A stretch of 64,000 nucleotides of DNA from Mesorhizobium loti (GCA_002356515.1 AP017605.1:1178001-1242000); one strand, 5' to 3'. Shown: positions 18,919-28,881, counted from the first letter of the stretch. The notes: a model not told the origin generated them from the letters alone. Numbers and translations are program-made.

Positions 18919-19659
18919 CTACCAGCCGCAGGCTCTGAGGAACCGGCCCACCGTGCCGGCCATGCCATACTCCAACGCGTCGGCTGTCAACCCATGTCCG
19001 ATTGACACTTCGGCCAATGCCGGAATGCGCTTCGCCAGAGCCGGAAGATTGCCCACCGTCAGATCGTGCCCGGCATTGACCTGGATGCCGGCGGCAAATG
19101 CCGCATCGGCCGTTTTCCCCAATCTTTCCAGCTCCTTGGTGGCCTTTGCGGAATCGGAATGGTAGCTGCCATAAGGGCCGGTATAAAGCTCGATCCGATC
19201 GGCGCCGGTGTCGCGCGCGGCTGTCATGCCGGCAGGATCGGCGTCGGAAAACAGCGACACCCTGAAGCCGCCCTTCTTCAGGCGCCTGACGATCGGCGTC
19301 AGGAACGCGGCATCGGCGACGAAGTTCCAGCCATGGTCGGAGGTCGCCTGCGCCGGGTCGTCGGGAACCAGCGTCACCTGTTCAGGCTGATGCTTTTCCA
19401 CAAGCGCCAGGAAATCCTCGCTCGGGTAGCCCTCGATGTTGAATTCCGCCTGCGGGAACTCGTCGTCGATAAGCGCTCGGATCTCGGGCAGGTCGGAATG
19501 CCGCGTATGACGTTCGTCGGGACGCGGATGGACAGTCAGCCCATGCGCTCCCGCGGCAAGGGCAAGCCGGCCGATGCCGGTGACGCTTGGCCACGGCAGG
19601 TCGCGCCGGTTGCGCAGCATGGCGATGGCGTTGAGGTTGACGGAAAGCTTTGCGGGCAT
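18919..19659 (-). CDS. pdxJ: Pyridoxine 5'-phosphate synthase
   Basis: PdxJ condenses 1-deoxyxylulose 5-phosphate with 3-amino-2-oxopropyl phosphate in the DXP-dependent vitamin B6 pathway. At 246 residues it has the usual length and TIM-barrel blocks: [13 protein letters not shown] at the start, a [13 protein letters not shown] active-site segment, [14 protein letters not shown], and phosphate-binding INAGHDL-type residues ([12 protein letters not shown]) with the C-terminal [11 protein letters not shown]. The start at [10 protein letters not shown] agrees with the family. Its usual partner acpS is not adjacent in this window. Confidence 0.96.
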   Translation of the reverse strand: MPAKLSVNLNAIAMLRNRRDLPWPSVTGIGRLALAAGAHGLTVHPRPDERHTRHSDLPEIRALIDDEFPQAEFNIEGYPSEDFLALVEKHQPEQVTLVPDDPAQATSDHGWNFVADAAFLTPIVRRLKKGGFRVSLFSDADPAGMTAARDTGADRIELYTGPYGSYHSDSAKATKELERLGKTADAAFAAGIQVNAGHDLTVGNLPALAKRIPALAEVSIGHGLTADALEYGMAGTVGRFLRACGW

Positions 19660-19819
19660 GGCTGGCGTCCGTGAAACAGGCGGGTTGACGGCGCGCCAAA
19701 GCCACAAATTCAGCCTAGGCGCGCTTGAGACCGGGCATCTATAGCGTCTTTAACGGGAACAGATAGGGGGTTTCCGGTGTTCCAGAAGACCAGCGTTTTT
19801 CGCCAAAGGAGGCCCTGCC

Positions 19820-20239
19820 GTGAATTTCCTGCAATCCGTGCCGGCGATCCGTCGCATCGAGACCGATCGCGACGACCTGTTCGCCATCGATGTGGTCGGG
19901 CATGTTTCGGCGGCCGATGCGGAAAACCTGTTCGGCCTGCTGGAGGCGGCCTATGCGCTCCATCAGCGAATCGACGTGGCCGTGCGCATTGTCGATCACG
20001 ATGGCGTCGACTGGACCGACATCTCCGATGAGACCCTCAAACAGGGTGCTGTCCATGCATCGGAGCATATAGGCCGTTGCGCGGCGATCGGCACGCCGGA
20101 CTGGACGCCGGACGCACGGCACGCTTTGCCCGCGTCGTCACCCATCGAATTCAGGCATTTCAAGGCCGAGGATGAAGAAGAGGCCTGGGAATGGCTCGGC
20201 GCCGGGCAGGTCGGCGTGCGAGAAAAGCCGGCGTCGTAG
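19820..20239 (+). CDS. SpoIIAA-like (STAS-fold) protein
   Basis: This 139-residue protein resembles the SpoIIAA-like family of small cytoplasmic STAS-fold proteins found in many Proteobacteria. The first 120 residues form the domain; the patterns DLFAIDVVGHVSAADAENL and the C-terminal FKAEDEEEAWEWL are characteristic, the latter like the end of the family domain. It starts at GTG with a very strong AAAGGAGG ribosome-binding site 7 bp upstream, which fixes the start. Anti-sigma roles are known for SpoIIAA itself, but not for this subfamily. It stands alone between pdxJ and a convergent helicase gene. Confidence 0.8.
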   Translation: MNFLQSVPAIRRIETDRDDLFAIDVVGHVSAADAENLFGLLEAAYALHQRIDVAVRIVDHDGVDWTDISDETLKQGAVHASEHIGRCAAIGTPDWTPDARHALPASSPIEFRHFKAEDEEEAWEWLGAGQVGVREKPAS

Positions 20240-20241
20240 CT

Positions 20242-21369
20242 CTACCGGACGATGGTTAGCCGTTCGGCGGCCCGCGTGATCGCGGTATAGAGCCAGCGTT
20301 GGCGGGTTTCCTTGAAGGCCCAACTTTCGTCGAACAGCACGATTTCGTTCCACTGCGAGCCCTGCGCCTTGTGCACGGTCAGCGCATAGCCATAGTCGAA
20401 ATCATCAAAACGCTTCTTCTGCTGCCAGGGGATATCGGCGTCCGGATCCTCGAACGCCGCCTTGAGCAGCTTGATCTTGGCGACGCCGCGGTCCGGATCG
20501 TCCTCTTCCGGCGAGACCAGAAGGTTGATGCCGGGCTTCACCGTCTCGCGCGACGAGGTCATCACCTTCCACAGCGAGCCATTGAGCAGGCCCTTGGCGG
20601 GATCGTTGCGCAGGCAGACCAGCTTGTCGCCGGCTTGGGGATAGTCGGCATTGAAGCCCTTGAGTTCGCGCAGGCGCTGATTGTAGCGGCGGCGCGTGCG
20701 ATTGGTGCCGACCAGTACCTGGTCCGCCTTCAGCACCAGTTCCTGGTTGACGTCTTCCTTGCCGATCACTTGCGCCGTGCCATAGTCGCCGCGCATGAAT
20801 TCGCGGCCTTCGCGCACGTCGAGCGCCAGCCGCAGTATCGGATTGTCGCGCGCCTGCCGATGGATTTCAGTGAGCAGGAAATCCGGCTCGTGATCGGTGA
20901 AGAAGCCGCCTCCCGAAATCGGCGGCAACTGGCCGGGGTCGCCCAGCACCAGGATCGGCGTGCCGAAACTCATGAGGTCGCGGCCGAGCTGCTCGTCGAC
21001 CATCGAGCATTCGTCGATCACGACCAGTTTCGCACGCGAGATCGGGCTCTGCCGGTTCAGCGAAAAGGTCGGCGACATCGAGGTCTTGCCGGTGACCTCG
21101 TCCTCGACCGATTCCTCGCCCTTGGGCCTGTAGATCAGCGAATGGATGGTGCGGGCATTGACCGCACCCTTGGAGCGCAGCACCTGGGCCGCCTTGCCGG
21201 TGAAGGCGGCGAACTGCACCTGGCCATCGACATGTTCGGCAAAATAGCGCGCCAGCGTCGTCTTGCCGGTGCCGGCATAGCCGAACAGCCTAAACAGCTG
21301 CGGCTGGCCAGCCTGCAGCCAGCGGGCGACCGCTTGCAGTGCCTCGTCCTGTTGGGGAGAGAATTCCAT
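20242..21369 (-). CDS. ATP-dependent RecD/Dda-like DNA helicase
   Basis: This 375-residue superfamily 1B helicase has Walker A GYAGTGKTT (30-38), Walker B VVIDECSMVD, motif III GDPGQLPP, and the C-terminal UvrD_C_2 motif ALTVHKAQGSQ with the final TAITRA. It matches the short single-polypeptide helicases close to phage T4 Dda and RecD2, without RecBC subunits. The ATG at 21369 (MEFSPQQDEAL) is chosen because the helicase Q-motif begins there. It has no evident operon partner; its stop faces the SpoIIAA-like gene 2 bp away. Confidence 0.9.
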   Translation of the reverse strand: MEFSPQQDEALQAVARWLQAGQPQLFRLFGYAGTGKTTLARYFAEHVDGQVQFAAFTGKAAQVLRSKGAVNARTIHSLIYRPKGEESVEDEVTGKTSMSPTFSLNRQSPISRAKLVVIDECSMVDEQLGRDLMSFGTPILVLGDPGQLPPISGGGFFTDHEPDFLLTEIHRQARDNPILRLALDVREGREFMRGDYGTAQVIGKEDVNQELVLKADQVLVGTNRTRRRYNQRLRELKGFNADYPQAGDKLVCLRNDPAKGLLNGSLWKVMTSSRETVKPGINLLVSPEEDDPDRGVAKIKLLKAAFEDPDADIPWQQKKRFDDFDYGYALTVHKAQGSQWNEIVLFDESWAFKETRQRWLYTAITRAAERLTIVR

Positions 21370-21521
21370 CAGTGCGACAGACCGGATTCGCAAGCGAAAG
21401 ACAAGACAGTCGCCTGTCGACTGCCGTCAGTGACGCACCGAGCGCCGCCGACGGTTCAGGCTATCAGGCATGTACAAGAACGTAAAGAGAACAAACACAG
21501 GCGCCCGGTTGATCACTCCTG

Positions 21522-22451
21522 TCAGCCGAGCGCGATCAGGGCCGTGCCGGCGAAGGCGAGCACTGCCCCGGCCCAGGCCGGTGCCGGTGGCCTGTAGCCG
21601 CTGCGCAGCCACACCATCGGCAACACCAGCACTGGCGAGAGTGACGACAATGTCGAGACAATGCCGACCTTTCCGCCAGCCAACGCGGCCATGATGAGCG
21701 ACATGCCCATGCCGGTGCCGATCAGCGCGCCACCAATGCCGATGCCGAGTGTTCGCGCCGACGGTCGCGGGCGCTTGGCAACGCTGCGCAAGGGAACCAG
21801 CGCCAGCAAAAGGAAGAAAACCGCCGACACCCCGGTCCGGATCGCCATCGCCGTGAACGGATTGACGCCCGATGCCATGACCGGGCGCGCCACCAGGGCG
21901 CCAGCCGCCTGCCCCAGAGCCGCTACCAGCCCAAAGGCGAGACCGACAGGCAAGGTCATCTGCTTTGCCGGCAGCACCACCGTTTCGATCGGCGGTGTCG
22001 GGAAGATGCCTTCGGGCTGAACCTTGGCCGGGCGCCCGAACAGGATGGCAAGCACAATGCCGGCGATGACTAGCGCCACGCCGGCCAGTTTGACCGGACC
22101 GACCGTCTCGCCCAGGAAGAAATAGCCCATGATCAGCGCAAAGGGCGAGGTCAACGAGAAGACCAGCAACGCCAGCCGCGGCCCGAGTGCGAATATCGAC
22201 GAGATGTAGGCTGATGAGGCAATGAAGATCCCGAACACGCCGGAAGCGGCAAGGTAGCCCATCTGCCATGGCTGCAGCCCGGCCCAGCCGCCCAGCACCG
22301 TTGCCGCGATTGTAGTGGCGACAGTCACCGCAAGCGTCTGCAAGCGGGTCAAGGTCAAGGCATCGATGCGGCCGACCAGTTCACCAGCCAGCATTCCGCT
22401 CGTGGCTATGCAGAGCGCCGCGCCGATCGAGAGAATTTCCGACAGGTACAT
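21522..22451 (-). CDS. DMT-superfamily transporter (EamA type)
   Basis: This 309-residue inner-membrane protein has ten predicted helices arranged as two EamA repeats, each with the characteristic glycine/proline-rich helix ends (FFLGETVGPVKLAGVALVIAGIV in the first half). Drug/metabolite transporters of this type export or import small metabolites; the substrate is unknown. It lies 77 bp downstream of the nitrile hydratase accessory gene on the same strand, so it may be co-transcribed with that operon, although no amide- or nitrile-related transport is known for the family. Confidence 0.88.
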   Translation of the reverse strand: MYLSEILSIGAALCIATSGMLAGELVGRIDALTLTRLQTLAVTVATTIAATVLGGWAGLQPWQMGYLAASGVFGIFIASSAYISSIFALGPRLALLVFSLTSPFALIMGYFFLGETVGPVKLAGVALVIAGIVLAILFGRPAKVQPEGIFPTPPIETVVLPAKQMTLPVGLAFGLVAALGQAAGALVARPVMASGVNPFTAMAIRTGVSAVFFLLLALVPLRSVAKRPRPSARTLGIGIGGALIGTGMGMSLIMAALAGGKVGIVSTLSSLSPVLVLPMVWLRSGYRPPAPAWAGAVLAFAGTALIALG

Positions 22452-22528
22452 TCATTCTCGCTTGGGTAGAGGGGCGGCTTTTCGCTGGCGGGTGTTCGGA
22501 TTGGACGGTCCGAAAAATATCCGCCTGA

Positions 22529-22909
22529 TCAGGCGGATTGGAACTCCGGATCGTTCTCCAGCAGGATCGGCTTGCCGTGCGGCGTGGCGTGCGCGGCGCG
22601 TTCCCAGGCCTGCGCCATCGCATCGACATCGGGCCTGGCGGCCAGCCCCTTTGCGGCAAGCAGCCCTTCCAGCGCCGCCAGCCAATGCTCGTAATAGTCA
22701 TGGCCGTCGGCTGCCGCACCCGGCTTCTTCACCTCTGCCGACAGGGCATCCGCCCATTCGCCCCACGAAAACAGGCCCTTGTCGTGCAGCGCCACGGTCA
22801 TGGCGAACGCCTCGGCCTGCCAGGGCTCGGCGAAGACAGGCGCGTCGAGGCTCGCGGGCAAATCGGCGGCGGTCCCGTCAGGCCGGTTCAAGATAACTCT
22901 CCCAGGCAT
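22529..22909 (-). CDS. Nitrile hydratase accessory protein
   Basis: This 126-residue protein is the activator or metallochaperone-type accessory of nitrile hydratase. It is related to the N-terminal half of the beta subunit: both share the AEPWQAEAFAM-like helix, the ALHDKGLFSWGEW segment (residues about 40-55) and HDYYEHWLAALEGLL. It overlaps the 3' end of the beta gene by 32 bp, so the three genes form one translational unit. Family members help insert cobalt by subunit swapping; that role here is inferred from its place and similarity. Confidence 0.88.
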   Translation of the reverse strand: MPGRVILNRPDGTAADLPASLDAPVFAEPWQAEAFAMTVALHDKGLFSWGEWADALSAEVKKPGAAADGHDYYEHWLAALEGLLAAKGLAARPDVDAMAQAWERAAHATPHGKPILLENDPEFQSA

Positions 22910-23537
22910 CGATCGAAACGGTCAGCGTCGGATCGGCACCCTCGCCCCAGATCTCCGTGCCTTCGAAAACCACCGTATAGACCCACTGCGGGTTCTCGCC
23001 CTGGCCATGCGCGTTGCTGTCTGGAAAGACGAACCCGTCACGCACCGCCTCGATCGTGCCCCGCTTGCCGCGCGCGTAGCGCGGCAGCCTGGTGTGGCCG
23101 GTCGGGTTGAAATTCTTCGTCCGCACTACGTCGCCGGCTTTGAACCGCGCTGGCTCCGCCATCGGCCGGTCGCAAGGGCCGCCCTTGGCCAGCACGGCAG
23201 GGACATTCTCCGCCTTCAGCACCCGTTTCGGGGTCGCCGCCGCATCGATCGCCTCGCCCGCCTTGAGATCGCGTTCGCTGACGAAGCCATGGCGCTTGAG
23301 CAGGGTCTCCAGCGCCTTGATCCAGATCTGGTAGTAGTTGGAGGAATAATAGTCGGCCGGATGCAGCGATTCGCGCGCATGCCGGCTCTCATCGATATTC
23401 CAGGCGCCCATGGCACCGGCGCAAAGCGTCACACCAAGCGCCCGCCTCTCCCAGGCAGCGTGGAAATAGGGCTCGTCCTGTTCGGGCGCGACCGGCCCGA
23501 AACCCATCTGTCCGCCGAGATCCTGCGGCCCGTTCAT
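22878..23537 (-). CDS. nthB: Nitrile hydratase beta subunit
   Basis: The beta subunit pairs with alpha to form the nitrile hydratase that converts nitriles to amides. It is 219 residues, starting [16 protein letters not shown], the standard opening. The helical N-terminal half includes [19 protein letters not shown], and the C-terminal SH3-like barrel includes [11 protein letters not shown] and [10 protein letters not shown] with the arginine that contacts the alpha active site. Its start overlaps the alpha stop by 4 bp. The operon order is alpha, beta, accessory. Confidence 0.95.
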   Translation of the reverse strand: MNGPQDLGGQMGFGPVAPEQDEPYFHAAWERRALGVTLCAGAMGAWNIDESRHARESLHPADYYSSNYYQIWIKALETLLKRHGFVSERDLKAGEAIDAAATPKRVLKAENVPAVLAKGGPCDRPMAEPARFKAGDVVRTKNFNPTGHTRLPRYARGKRGTIEAVRDGFVFPDSNAHGQGENPQWVYTVVFEGTEIWGEGADPTLTVSIDAWESYLEPA

Positions 23538-24151
23538 GCCGGCCCCCCCTCCGGTGCTTTGGCCAGCGCGGTGCCTATCATGGCATCGCGGCTCACCAGC
23601 TCCGCCAACCGCTCCTCGCTCCAGCCCTCGGTTCGCTGCGGCCGCATCGGCACGACGAGATAGCGCAGTTCCGCCGTCGAATCCCAGACGCGTATCTTGG
23701 TGCTGCCCGGCAGCGTCAGCCCGAATTCCTCGAGCACGCCGCGCGGATCGATCACCGCCCGCGACCGATAGGGCGGCGCCTTGTACCAGACCGGCGGCAG
23801 GCCAAGCACCGACCATGGATAACAGGAGCACAGCGTGCAGACGACGAGGTTGTGCGTATTCCCCGTATTGAACACCGCCTGCATGTGCTCGCCCTGGCGG
23901 CCGGTATAGCTCAGCGATTCGATCGCCGCCGTCGCGTCGCTTTTCAACCAAGCCGCATAGGCAGGATCGCTCCAGGCCTTGGCCACCACTCTTGCGCCGT
24001 TTCGCGGACCGATCTTGGTCTCGTAGGTATCGACAATGACGTCGATCGCCGCCGGATCGATCAGCCCCTTGCGGGTCAGGATGGTTTCCAGCGCACGCAC
24101 GCGCGCGGCAAACGGATCGAGTTCATTGTCGTGGTCATGATCATGGGACAT
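23534..24151 (-). CDS. nthA: Cobalt-type nitrile hydratase alpha subunit
   Basis: The alpha subunit holds the metal. The claw motif is [10 protein letters not shown] with Cys105, Cys108 and Cys110; the threonine after the first cysteine marks the cobalt type (iron enzymes have serine). Two of these cysteines are normally oxidised after translation. The protein is 205 residues and starts [11 protein letters not shown], a histidine/aspartate-rich tail seen in related enzymes. The ATG at 24151 is preferred to a GTG 6 bp earlier. No amidase gene, which usually follows in nitrile use, is in the window. Confidence 0.96.
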   Translation of the reverse strand: MSHDHDHDNELDPFAARVRALETILTRKGLIDPAAIDVIVDTYETKIGPRNGARVVAKAWSDPAYAAWLKSDATAAIESLSYTGRQGEHMQAVFNTGNTHNLVVCTLCSCYPWSVLGLPPVWYKAPPYRSRAVIDPRGVLEEFGLTLPGSTKIRVWDSTAELRYLVVPMRPQRTEGWSEERLAELVSRDAMIGTALAKAPEGGPA

Positions 24152-24229
24152 GGCCACAAATTACGGTTCCGACCCGCCGGCCGCAAGCACGACGGCTTGG
24201 GCCAGTGGAAATCAGCGCCCGTTGGCCGG

Positions 24230-27200
24230 CTATTCGGCGGCCGTCTTCTGCGGCTCGACAGGGATGTCGTCGTTGATGCCGAACAGCGAAGGCTGGTCGG
24301 CGCTCTCGACCGAATGCAGTTCGGGCTTGCGCTTCGGCATCAGCCCGACCAGCCAGCCCGAGAAATTCTCCATGTAGACGTAGATCACCGGTGTCACGAA
24401 CAGCGTCAGCGCCTGCGAAGCCAGCAGGCCGCCGACAACGGCAACGCCCAGCGGCTGGCGCAACTCGGCACTGGCGCCGGTGCCGAGCGCGATCGGGAAC
24501 GTGCCCATCAGTGCCGCCAACGTCGTCATCATGATCGGCCTGAATCGCATCAGGCAGGCCTTGTGGATGGAGTCTTTGGCGGACATGCCCTCTCGTCGCA
24601 ATTCAAGGGCGACGTCGACCATCATGATGCCGTTCTTCTTGACGATGCCGATCAGCATCAGGATGCCGATCACCGCGATGACCGACAGGTCCATGCCGGC
24701 AAAGCGCAAGGCAACGACCGCGCCCAGCACCGCCGACGGCAGGCCGGTGAGAATGGTGAGCGGGTGGATGAAGCTCTCGTAGAGAATGCCGAGCACGATA
24801 TAGATGGTCAGGATCGCGCCGCCGACCAGCAGACCCTGGTTGGCCAGCGAATCCTGGAAGGTCTTGGCCGTGCCGGCAAAGGTGGTCGAGATCGCCGTCG
24901 GCATGCCGATCTGCTCCTTGAGCGCATCGATACGCTTCACGCTGTCGCCCAGCGCCACGCCTTGCGGCAGATTGTAGGAGATGGTCACGGCCGGAAGCTG
25001 CCCGAGCTGGTTGACCGTCAGGGCGCCAGCCGTGCGATCGACGCGGGCGAAGGCGCCAAGCGGAACCAGGGAGCCGCTCGCCGTTCGCATCTGGATGGCG
25101 AGCATCCGCTCGGGCGACCATTCGATGTTGGGGTCGAGCTCGGTGATGACCTCGTAGCTGTCGGCCGAACCGAAGATCGTGGAAACCTGGTCGGTGCCGA
25201 AGCCGCCATAGAGGGCGGAGCGCAGCGTGTCGGTATCGATGCCAAGCTGGGCAGCCTTGTCGCGATCGATGACCAGCGACGCCTGCAGCGCATTGTTCTG
25301 CAGGTCGCTGGTAACGTCGGTGAAGGTCGTGTGGTCGGCCGCCATCGCGTCATTCAGTTTCTGCGCCCACTGGTCGGTCAGGCCGGTATCGAGGCCCTGC
25401 ACGACGAGCTGGTAGGCGCTCGCCGACGAGCGCGAGCCCAGCCGCAGATTCTGCACCGGCTGCATGTAGGTCTCGATGCCCGCCACACCAGCCAATTGCT
25501 TGCGCAGGTCAGCCTGCACCTTCTCGATGTTGGGTCGCTGGCTCTTGTCCTTCAACTGCACATAGAGCTGGCCCTGGTTCAGTGCATTGTTGCCGCTGCC
25601 TGCTGACCATGCCACATGCGAAACATAGGGCGAATGGGAAAAGACGCTTGCCACCTGCCCCTGCAGCTTCACCATGGCGTCAAAAGAAATGTCCTGGCGC
25701 GCAATGGTCGTCACCGAGATCTGGCTGATATCCTCCTGCGGGAAGAAGCCCTTCGGCGAGGCCTGGATCAGCCACACCGACGCCGCCGCAGTGCCGACAA
25801 AGACGAGGAACACCAGGAATGTGTGCCGCAGGCAGAACGTCAGAACCCGATCGTAGCTGCGTGTGACGAGATCCTGCTTGTGGCCAGGACCGTGCTTGTC
25901 GCGATCGGCCTTGGTCACCGACAGCAGTCGCGAGCACAGCATCGGCGTCAGCGTCAGCGACACGAACATCGATGCCAGGATGGCGACCGTCACCACGACG
26001 GCGAACTCGTTGAAGATGCGCCCGATGACGCCGCCCATCAGCAGCACGGGAATGAACACGGCCACCAGCGAAATCGAGATCGAGATGATGGTGAAGCCGA
26101 TTTCGCGCGCGCCCTTCAGCGACGCGTCGAAAGCCGACAGCCCATCCTCTTCCATGTGGCGGAAGATGTTTTCCAGCATCACGATGGCGTCGTCGACGAC
26201 GAGGCCCACCGCCAGCGTTAGGCCCATCAGCGATATGTTGTCGATGGAAAAGCCGAACAGGAACATCGCGCCGAGCGTGGCGATCAGCGAGATCGGCACC
26301 GCCACGGCCGGGATGATGGTTGCCGTCACCCGGCGCAGGAACACGAAGATCACCATCACCACCAGCGCGATGGTCAACAGCAACGTGAACTGCACGTCGT
26401 TGACGGCTTGGCGGATGGAGGTCGAGCGGTCATTGAGCAGCTTGATCTGGGCGGCGGCCGGCATCTGGTCCTGGAAGGACGGCAGCATCGCCTTGACCTT
26501 GTCGACGACATCGACGGTATTGGCGTCAGGCTGGCGCTGCACGGCCATGATGATGGCGCGGGTGCCGTCATACCAACTCGCCGTCGTCGTGGTCTGCACA
26601 GAATCCACGACGCGGGTCACCTCGCCCAGCCGTACCGGGTGGCCGTTCTTGGTGGCGATGATCAGGTTGGAGAAGCCGGCGGCGTCGGTCAGCTGGGTGT
26701 TGGCGGTGATGGTGAGCTGCTGCTTGTTGTTCTGCAGCACACCGAGAGGCGTGTTGCTGTTGGCCGACGCGACCGCCGCCTGCAACTGGTCGATCGAGAT
26801 GCCGCGCGCGGCAAGCGCGGTCGGATCGATCTGGATGCGCACGGCATATTTCTGCTGGCCGAAGATCGAAACCTGCGCCACCCCGTCGATGGTCGACAGC
26901 GACGGCGAGATGACGTTTTCGGCGAAGGCATCAAGATCTGTCAGCGGAACCGTGTCGCTGACCAGCGACATCAAGAGGATCGGCGCGTCGGCAGGATTGA
27001 CCTTGCGGTAGCTCGGCGGTGACGTCATCTGCGGTGGCAGCGATTTCTGCGTGCGCGCGATCGCCGCCTGCACGTCGGCCGCGGCGGCATCGATGTCGCG
27101 GTTGAGCACGAACTGGATGGCGATCGAGGTCTGGCCGAGCGAGTTGGTGGTCGAAATGGAATCGATGCCGGCAATGGTGGCGAACTGCTTGATCAGCGGC

Positions 27201-27391
27201 GTCGCCACCGATGTCGCCATGGTTTCCGGCGAGGCGCCCGGCAGCGAAGCCGAGACGTTGACCACGGGAAATTCGGCGCTCGGCAGTGCCGCCACCGGTA
27301 GGAATTTGTAGGCGAACAATCCGCCCAGCACGAGGGCGAACGACATCAGAAGGGTGGCGACGGGTCTGCGGATGCAGAATTCGGAGATCAT
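24230..27391 (-). CDS. RND efflux transporter permease (HAE1, AcrB/MdtB-like)
   Basis: This 1053-residue proton-driven inner-membrane pump exports hydrophobic compounds through a periplasmic adaptor and an outer-membrane channel. It has 12 membrane helices with two large periplasmic loops. The proton relay is intact: VVDDAIVMLEN in helix 4 (two aspartates) and VKKNGIMMVD in helix 10 (lysine). The N-terminus ISEFCIRRPVATLLM is typical of the MdtB/MdtC branch. The ATG overlaps the adaptor stop by 4 bp. No outer-membrane factor gene is adjacent, so a shared TolC-like protein is likely used. Confidence 0.95.
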   Translation of the reverse strand: MISEFCIRRPVATLLMSFALVLGGLFAYKFLPVAALPSAEFPVVNVSASLPGASPETMATSVATPLIKQFATIAGIDSISTTNSLGQTSIAIQFVLNRDIDAAAADVQAAIARTQKSLPPQMTSPPSYRKVNPADAPILLMSLVSDTVPLTDLDAFAENVISPSLSTIDGVAQVSIFGQQKYAVRIQIDPTALAARGISIDQLQAAVASANSNTPLGVLQNNKQQLTITANTQLTDAAGFSNLIIATKNGHPVRLGEVTRVVDSVQTTTTASWYDGTRAIIMAVQRQPDANTVDVVDKVKAMLPSFQDQMPAAAQIKLLNDRSTSIRQAVNDVQFTLLLTIALVVMVIFVFLRRVTATIIPAVAVPISLIATLGAMFLFGFSIDNISLMGLTLAVGLVVDDAIVMLENIFRHMEEDGLSAFDASLKGAREIGFTIISISISLVAVFIPVLLMGGVIGRIFNEFAVVVTVAILASMFVSLTLTPMLCSRLLSVTKADRDKHGPGHKQDLVTRSYDRVLTFCLRHTFLVFLVFVGTAAASVWLIQASPKGFFPQEDISQISVTTIARQDISFDAMVKLQGQVASVFSHSPYVSHVAWSAGSGNNALNQGQLYVQLKDKSQRPNIEKVQADLRKQLAGVAGIETYMQPVQNLRLGSRSSASAYQLVVQGLDTGLTDQWAQKLNDAMAADHTTFTDVTSDLQNNALQASLVIDRDKAAQLGIDTDTLRSALYGGFGTDQVSTIFGSADSYEVITELDPNIEWSPERMLAIQMRTASGSLVPLGAFARVDRTAGALTVNQLGQLPAVTISYNLPQGVALGDSVKRIDALKEQIGMPTAISTTFAGTAKTFQDSLANQGLLVGGAILTIYIVLGILYESFIHPLTILTGLPSAVLGAVVALRFAGMDLSVIAVIGILMLIGIVKKNGIMMVDVALELRREGMSAKDSIHKACLMRFRPIMMTTLAALMGTFPIALGTGASAELRQPLGVAVVGGLLASQALTLFVTPVIYVYMENFSGWLVGLMPKRKPELHSVESADQPSLFGINDDIPVEPQKTAAE

Positions 27392-28668
27392 TGGGCCGCC
27401 TCGCCCGTGTTGCTCGCCTGGGCCACCTTAGGTGCGGTCGCCGCGGCGCCCTCATGCACAGCGGCGCCATTCTTCAGCCTGGTCTGGCCTTCCGTGACCA
27501 CTTTCTCACCGGCCCTCACGCCCTGGCTGATGGCGCTGTTTTGGCCTTCGGTCAGCGCCACCTGCACCGGCCGCATCTCGACCGTGTTGTCCGGCTTGAC
27601 CACATAAACGAACGGCCCCTTCTGGCTGGGCTGCACCGCGACGGTGGGAACGGAGGTCATCTGCGGCATGATGCCGGCATCGAGCACGACATTCACATAC
27701 TGGCCGGGCCACAGCGAAAGGTCCGCATTCGGTATGCTCGCCCGCGTGGCGATCGTGCCTGACGCGGTGTCGACGCTGGAATCGACGAAATCGAGCGTGC
27801 CCTTGCCGATCGGCGTCGGGTCGCCGTCCTTGGTCAGCGTCACCGCGCCTTGCTGGGGATTGGCAAGCGCCTTGTGCAACAGCGCAAGGTCGCTTTCCGG
27901 CAGATTGAAGTTGACCTGCAGCGGGTCCATCTCTGTGATGGTCACCAGCGGCGTCGCCGTGCTGCTGTTGCCATTGCTGGTGGTGACGAGATCACCGACG
28001 GCAACGCTGACGGCGCCAAGCCTGCCGGAAATCGGTGCGGTGATAGTGGCAAAGCCAAGCTGGACGTTGTCGGCGTCGATCGTCGCCTTGTCGGCATCGA
28101 CGGTTGCGGCCGCCGCCTTCTGCGCGGCTACCGCCTGGTCGTAGGTCTGCTGTGTGCCGGCCTGCTTGGCAACAAGGTCCTTGGCGCGCTGAAGATCGGA
28201 ATTCGAACTGGCAAGCAGCGCCTGGTCCTTGGCGAGCGTCGCCTGGTCCTTGGCAAGTTGCGCCTTGAGCGCGCGGTCATCGAGCTGGAACAGAACGTCG
28301 CCGGCCTTCACCATCTGGCCGTCCTTGACATCGATCGACACGATCTGACTGGAGACCCGCCCGTTGATGTTGACCACGGCCGGAGAGGAGACGAAGCCGA
28401 TGGCATAGCGCCGGATCGGGAAGTCGGCCGTCGTTGCCATCGCCGAAACGATCGAGGCCGAACGGGCGCCATTGCCACCGGCCCCCTGCTTGCCCCCGGC
28501 TGCCTGCCCCCCGGCTGCCTGCTTGTCGGTTGCCGCTTTGTCTGATGTCGCGACCTGTTTCACGCCGATGAGCTGCTGAACCTTGCCCAGCGTGTCGGGC
28601 GAAAGGTAGAGCCAGGCCGCGCCCGCACAGGCGATCGCAAGCAATGAAAGGATGACTTTTCCACGCAT
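27388..28668 (-). CDS. RND efflux periplasmic adaptor subunit
   Basis: This 426-residue membrane-fusion protein belongs to the RND pump encoded next. A signal or anchor segment (about 3-21) is followed by an alanine/glycine/glutamine-rich linker with repeated AGGQ/AGGK units (about 45-65), a lipoyl half-domain, a long coiled-coil hairpin (about 135-205), the second lipoyl half (FATITAPISGRLG), barrel and C-terminal domain. The ATG at 28668 starts a proper signal sequence (MRGKVILSLLAIA). It is the first gene of the pump operon. Confidence 0.92.
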   Translation of the reverse strand: MRGKVILSLLAIACAGAAWLYLSPDTLGKVQQLIGVKQVATSDKAATDKQAAGGQAAGGKQGAGGNGARSASIVSAMATTADFPIRRYAIGFVSSPAVVNINGRVSSQIVSIDVKDGQMVKAGDVLFQLDDRALKAQLAKDQATLAKDQALLASSNSDLQRAKDLVAKQAGTQQTYDQAVAAQKAAAATVDADKATIDADNVQLGFATITAPISGRLGAVSVAVGDLVTTSNGNSSTATPLVTITEMDPLQVNFNLPESDLALLHKALANPQQGAVTLTKDGDPTPIGKGTLDFVDSSVDTASGTIATRASIPNADLSLWPGQYVNVVLDAGIMPQMTSVPTVAVQPSQKGPFVYVVKPDNTVEMRPVQVALTEGQNSAISQGVRAGEKVVTEGQTRLKNGAAVHEGAAATAPKVAQASNTGEAAQ

Positions 28669-28811
28669 CGACAAAGGCCTCTCCGTCCGACACGCCATAG
28701 CCAGGTGGTCGTATTCTAGCGCAACTCACGGCTGATTGCCGCGATTTCGCCGAATAGATAGGACACGCATTTGTTGGAAAAGGGCCAAAACACGGCATTA
28801 CGAAGATTTAA

Positions 28812-28836
28812 TGTGCACTGCACAATGACTGTGCAG
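28812..28836. promoter_or_regulatory. Overlapping TGTGCA/TGCACA palindromes upstream of the RND operon
   Basis: Three half-sites occur: TGTGCA (28812-28817), TGCACA (28819-28824) and TGTGCA (28830-28835). The first two form a perfect palindrome around one C; the last two form CTGCACA-ATGAC-TGTGCAG. They lie 144-168 bp upstream of the adaptor start and are a candidate operator. Confidence 0.55.
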
Positions 28837-28881
28837 CCCGCCATGGCCGCCGGCCGAAGCCCGTCGAACCGTCGGAGAATC

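Noticed and set aside
23852..25606. 584-codon open frame on the plus strand.
   Set aside because: It runs opposite the nitrile hydratase alpha and RND permease genes and is rich in Arg, His and Asp, typical of an antisense shadow.
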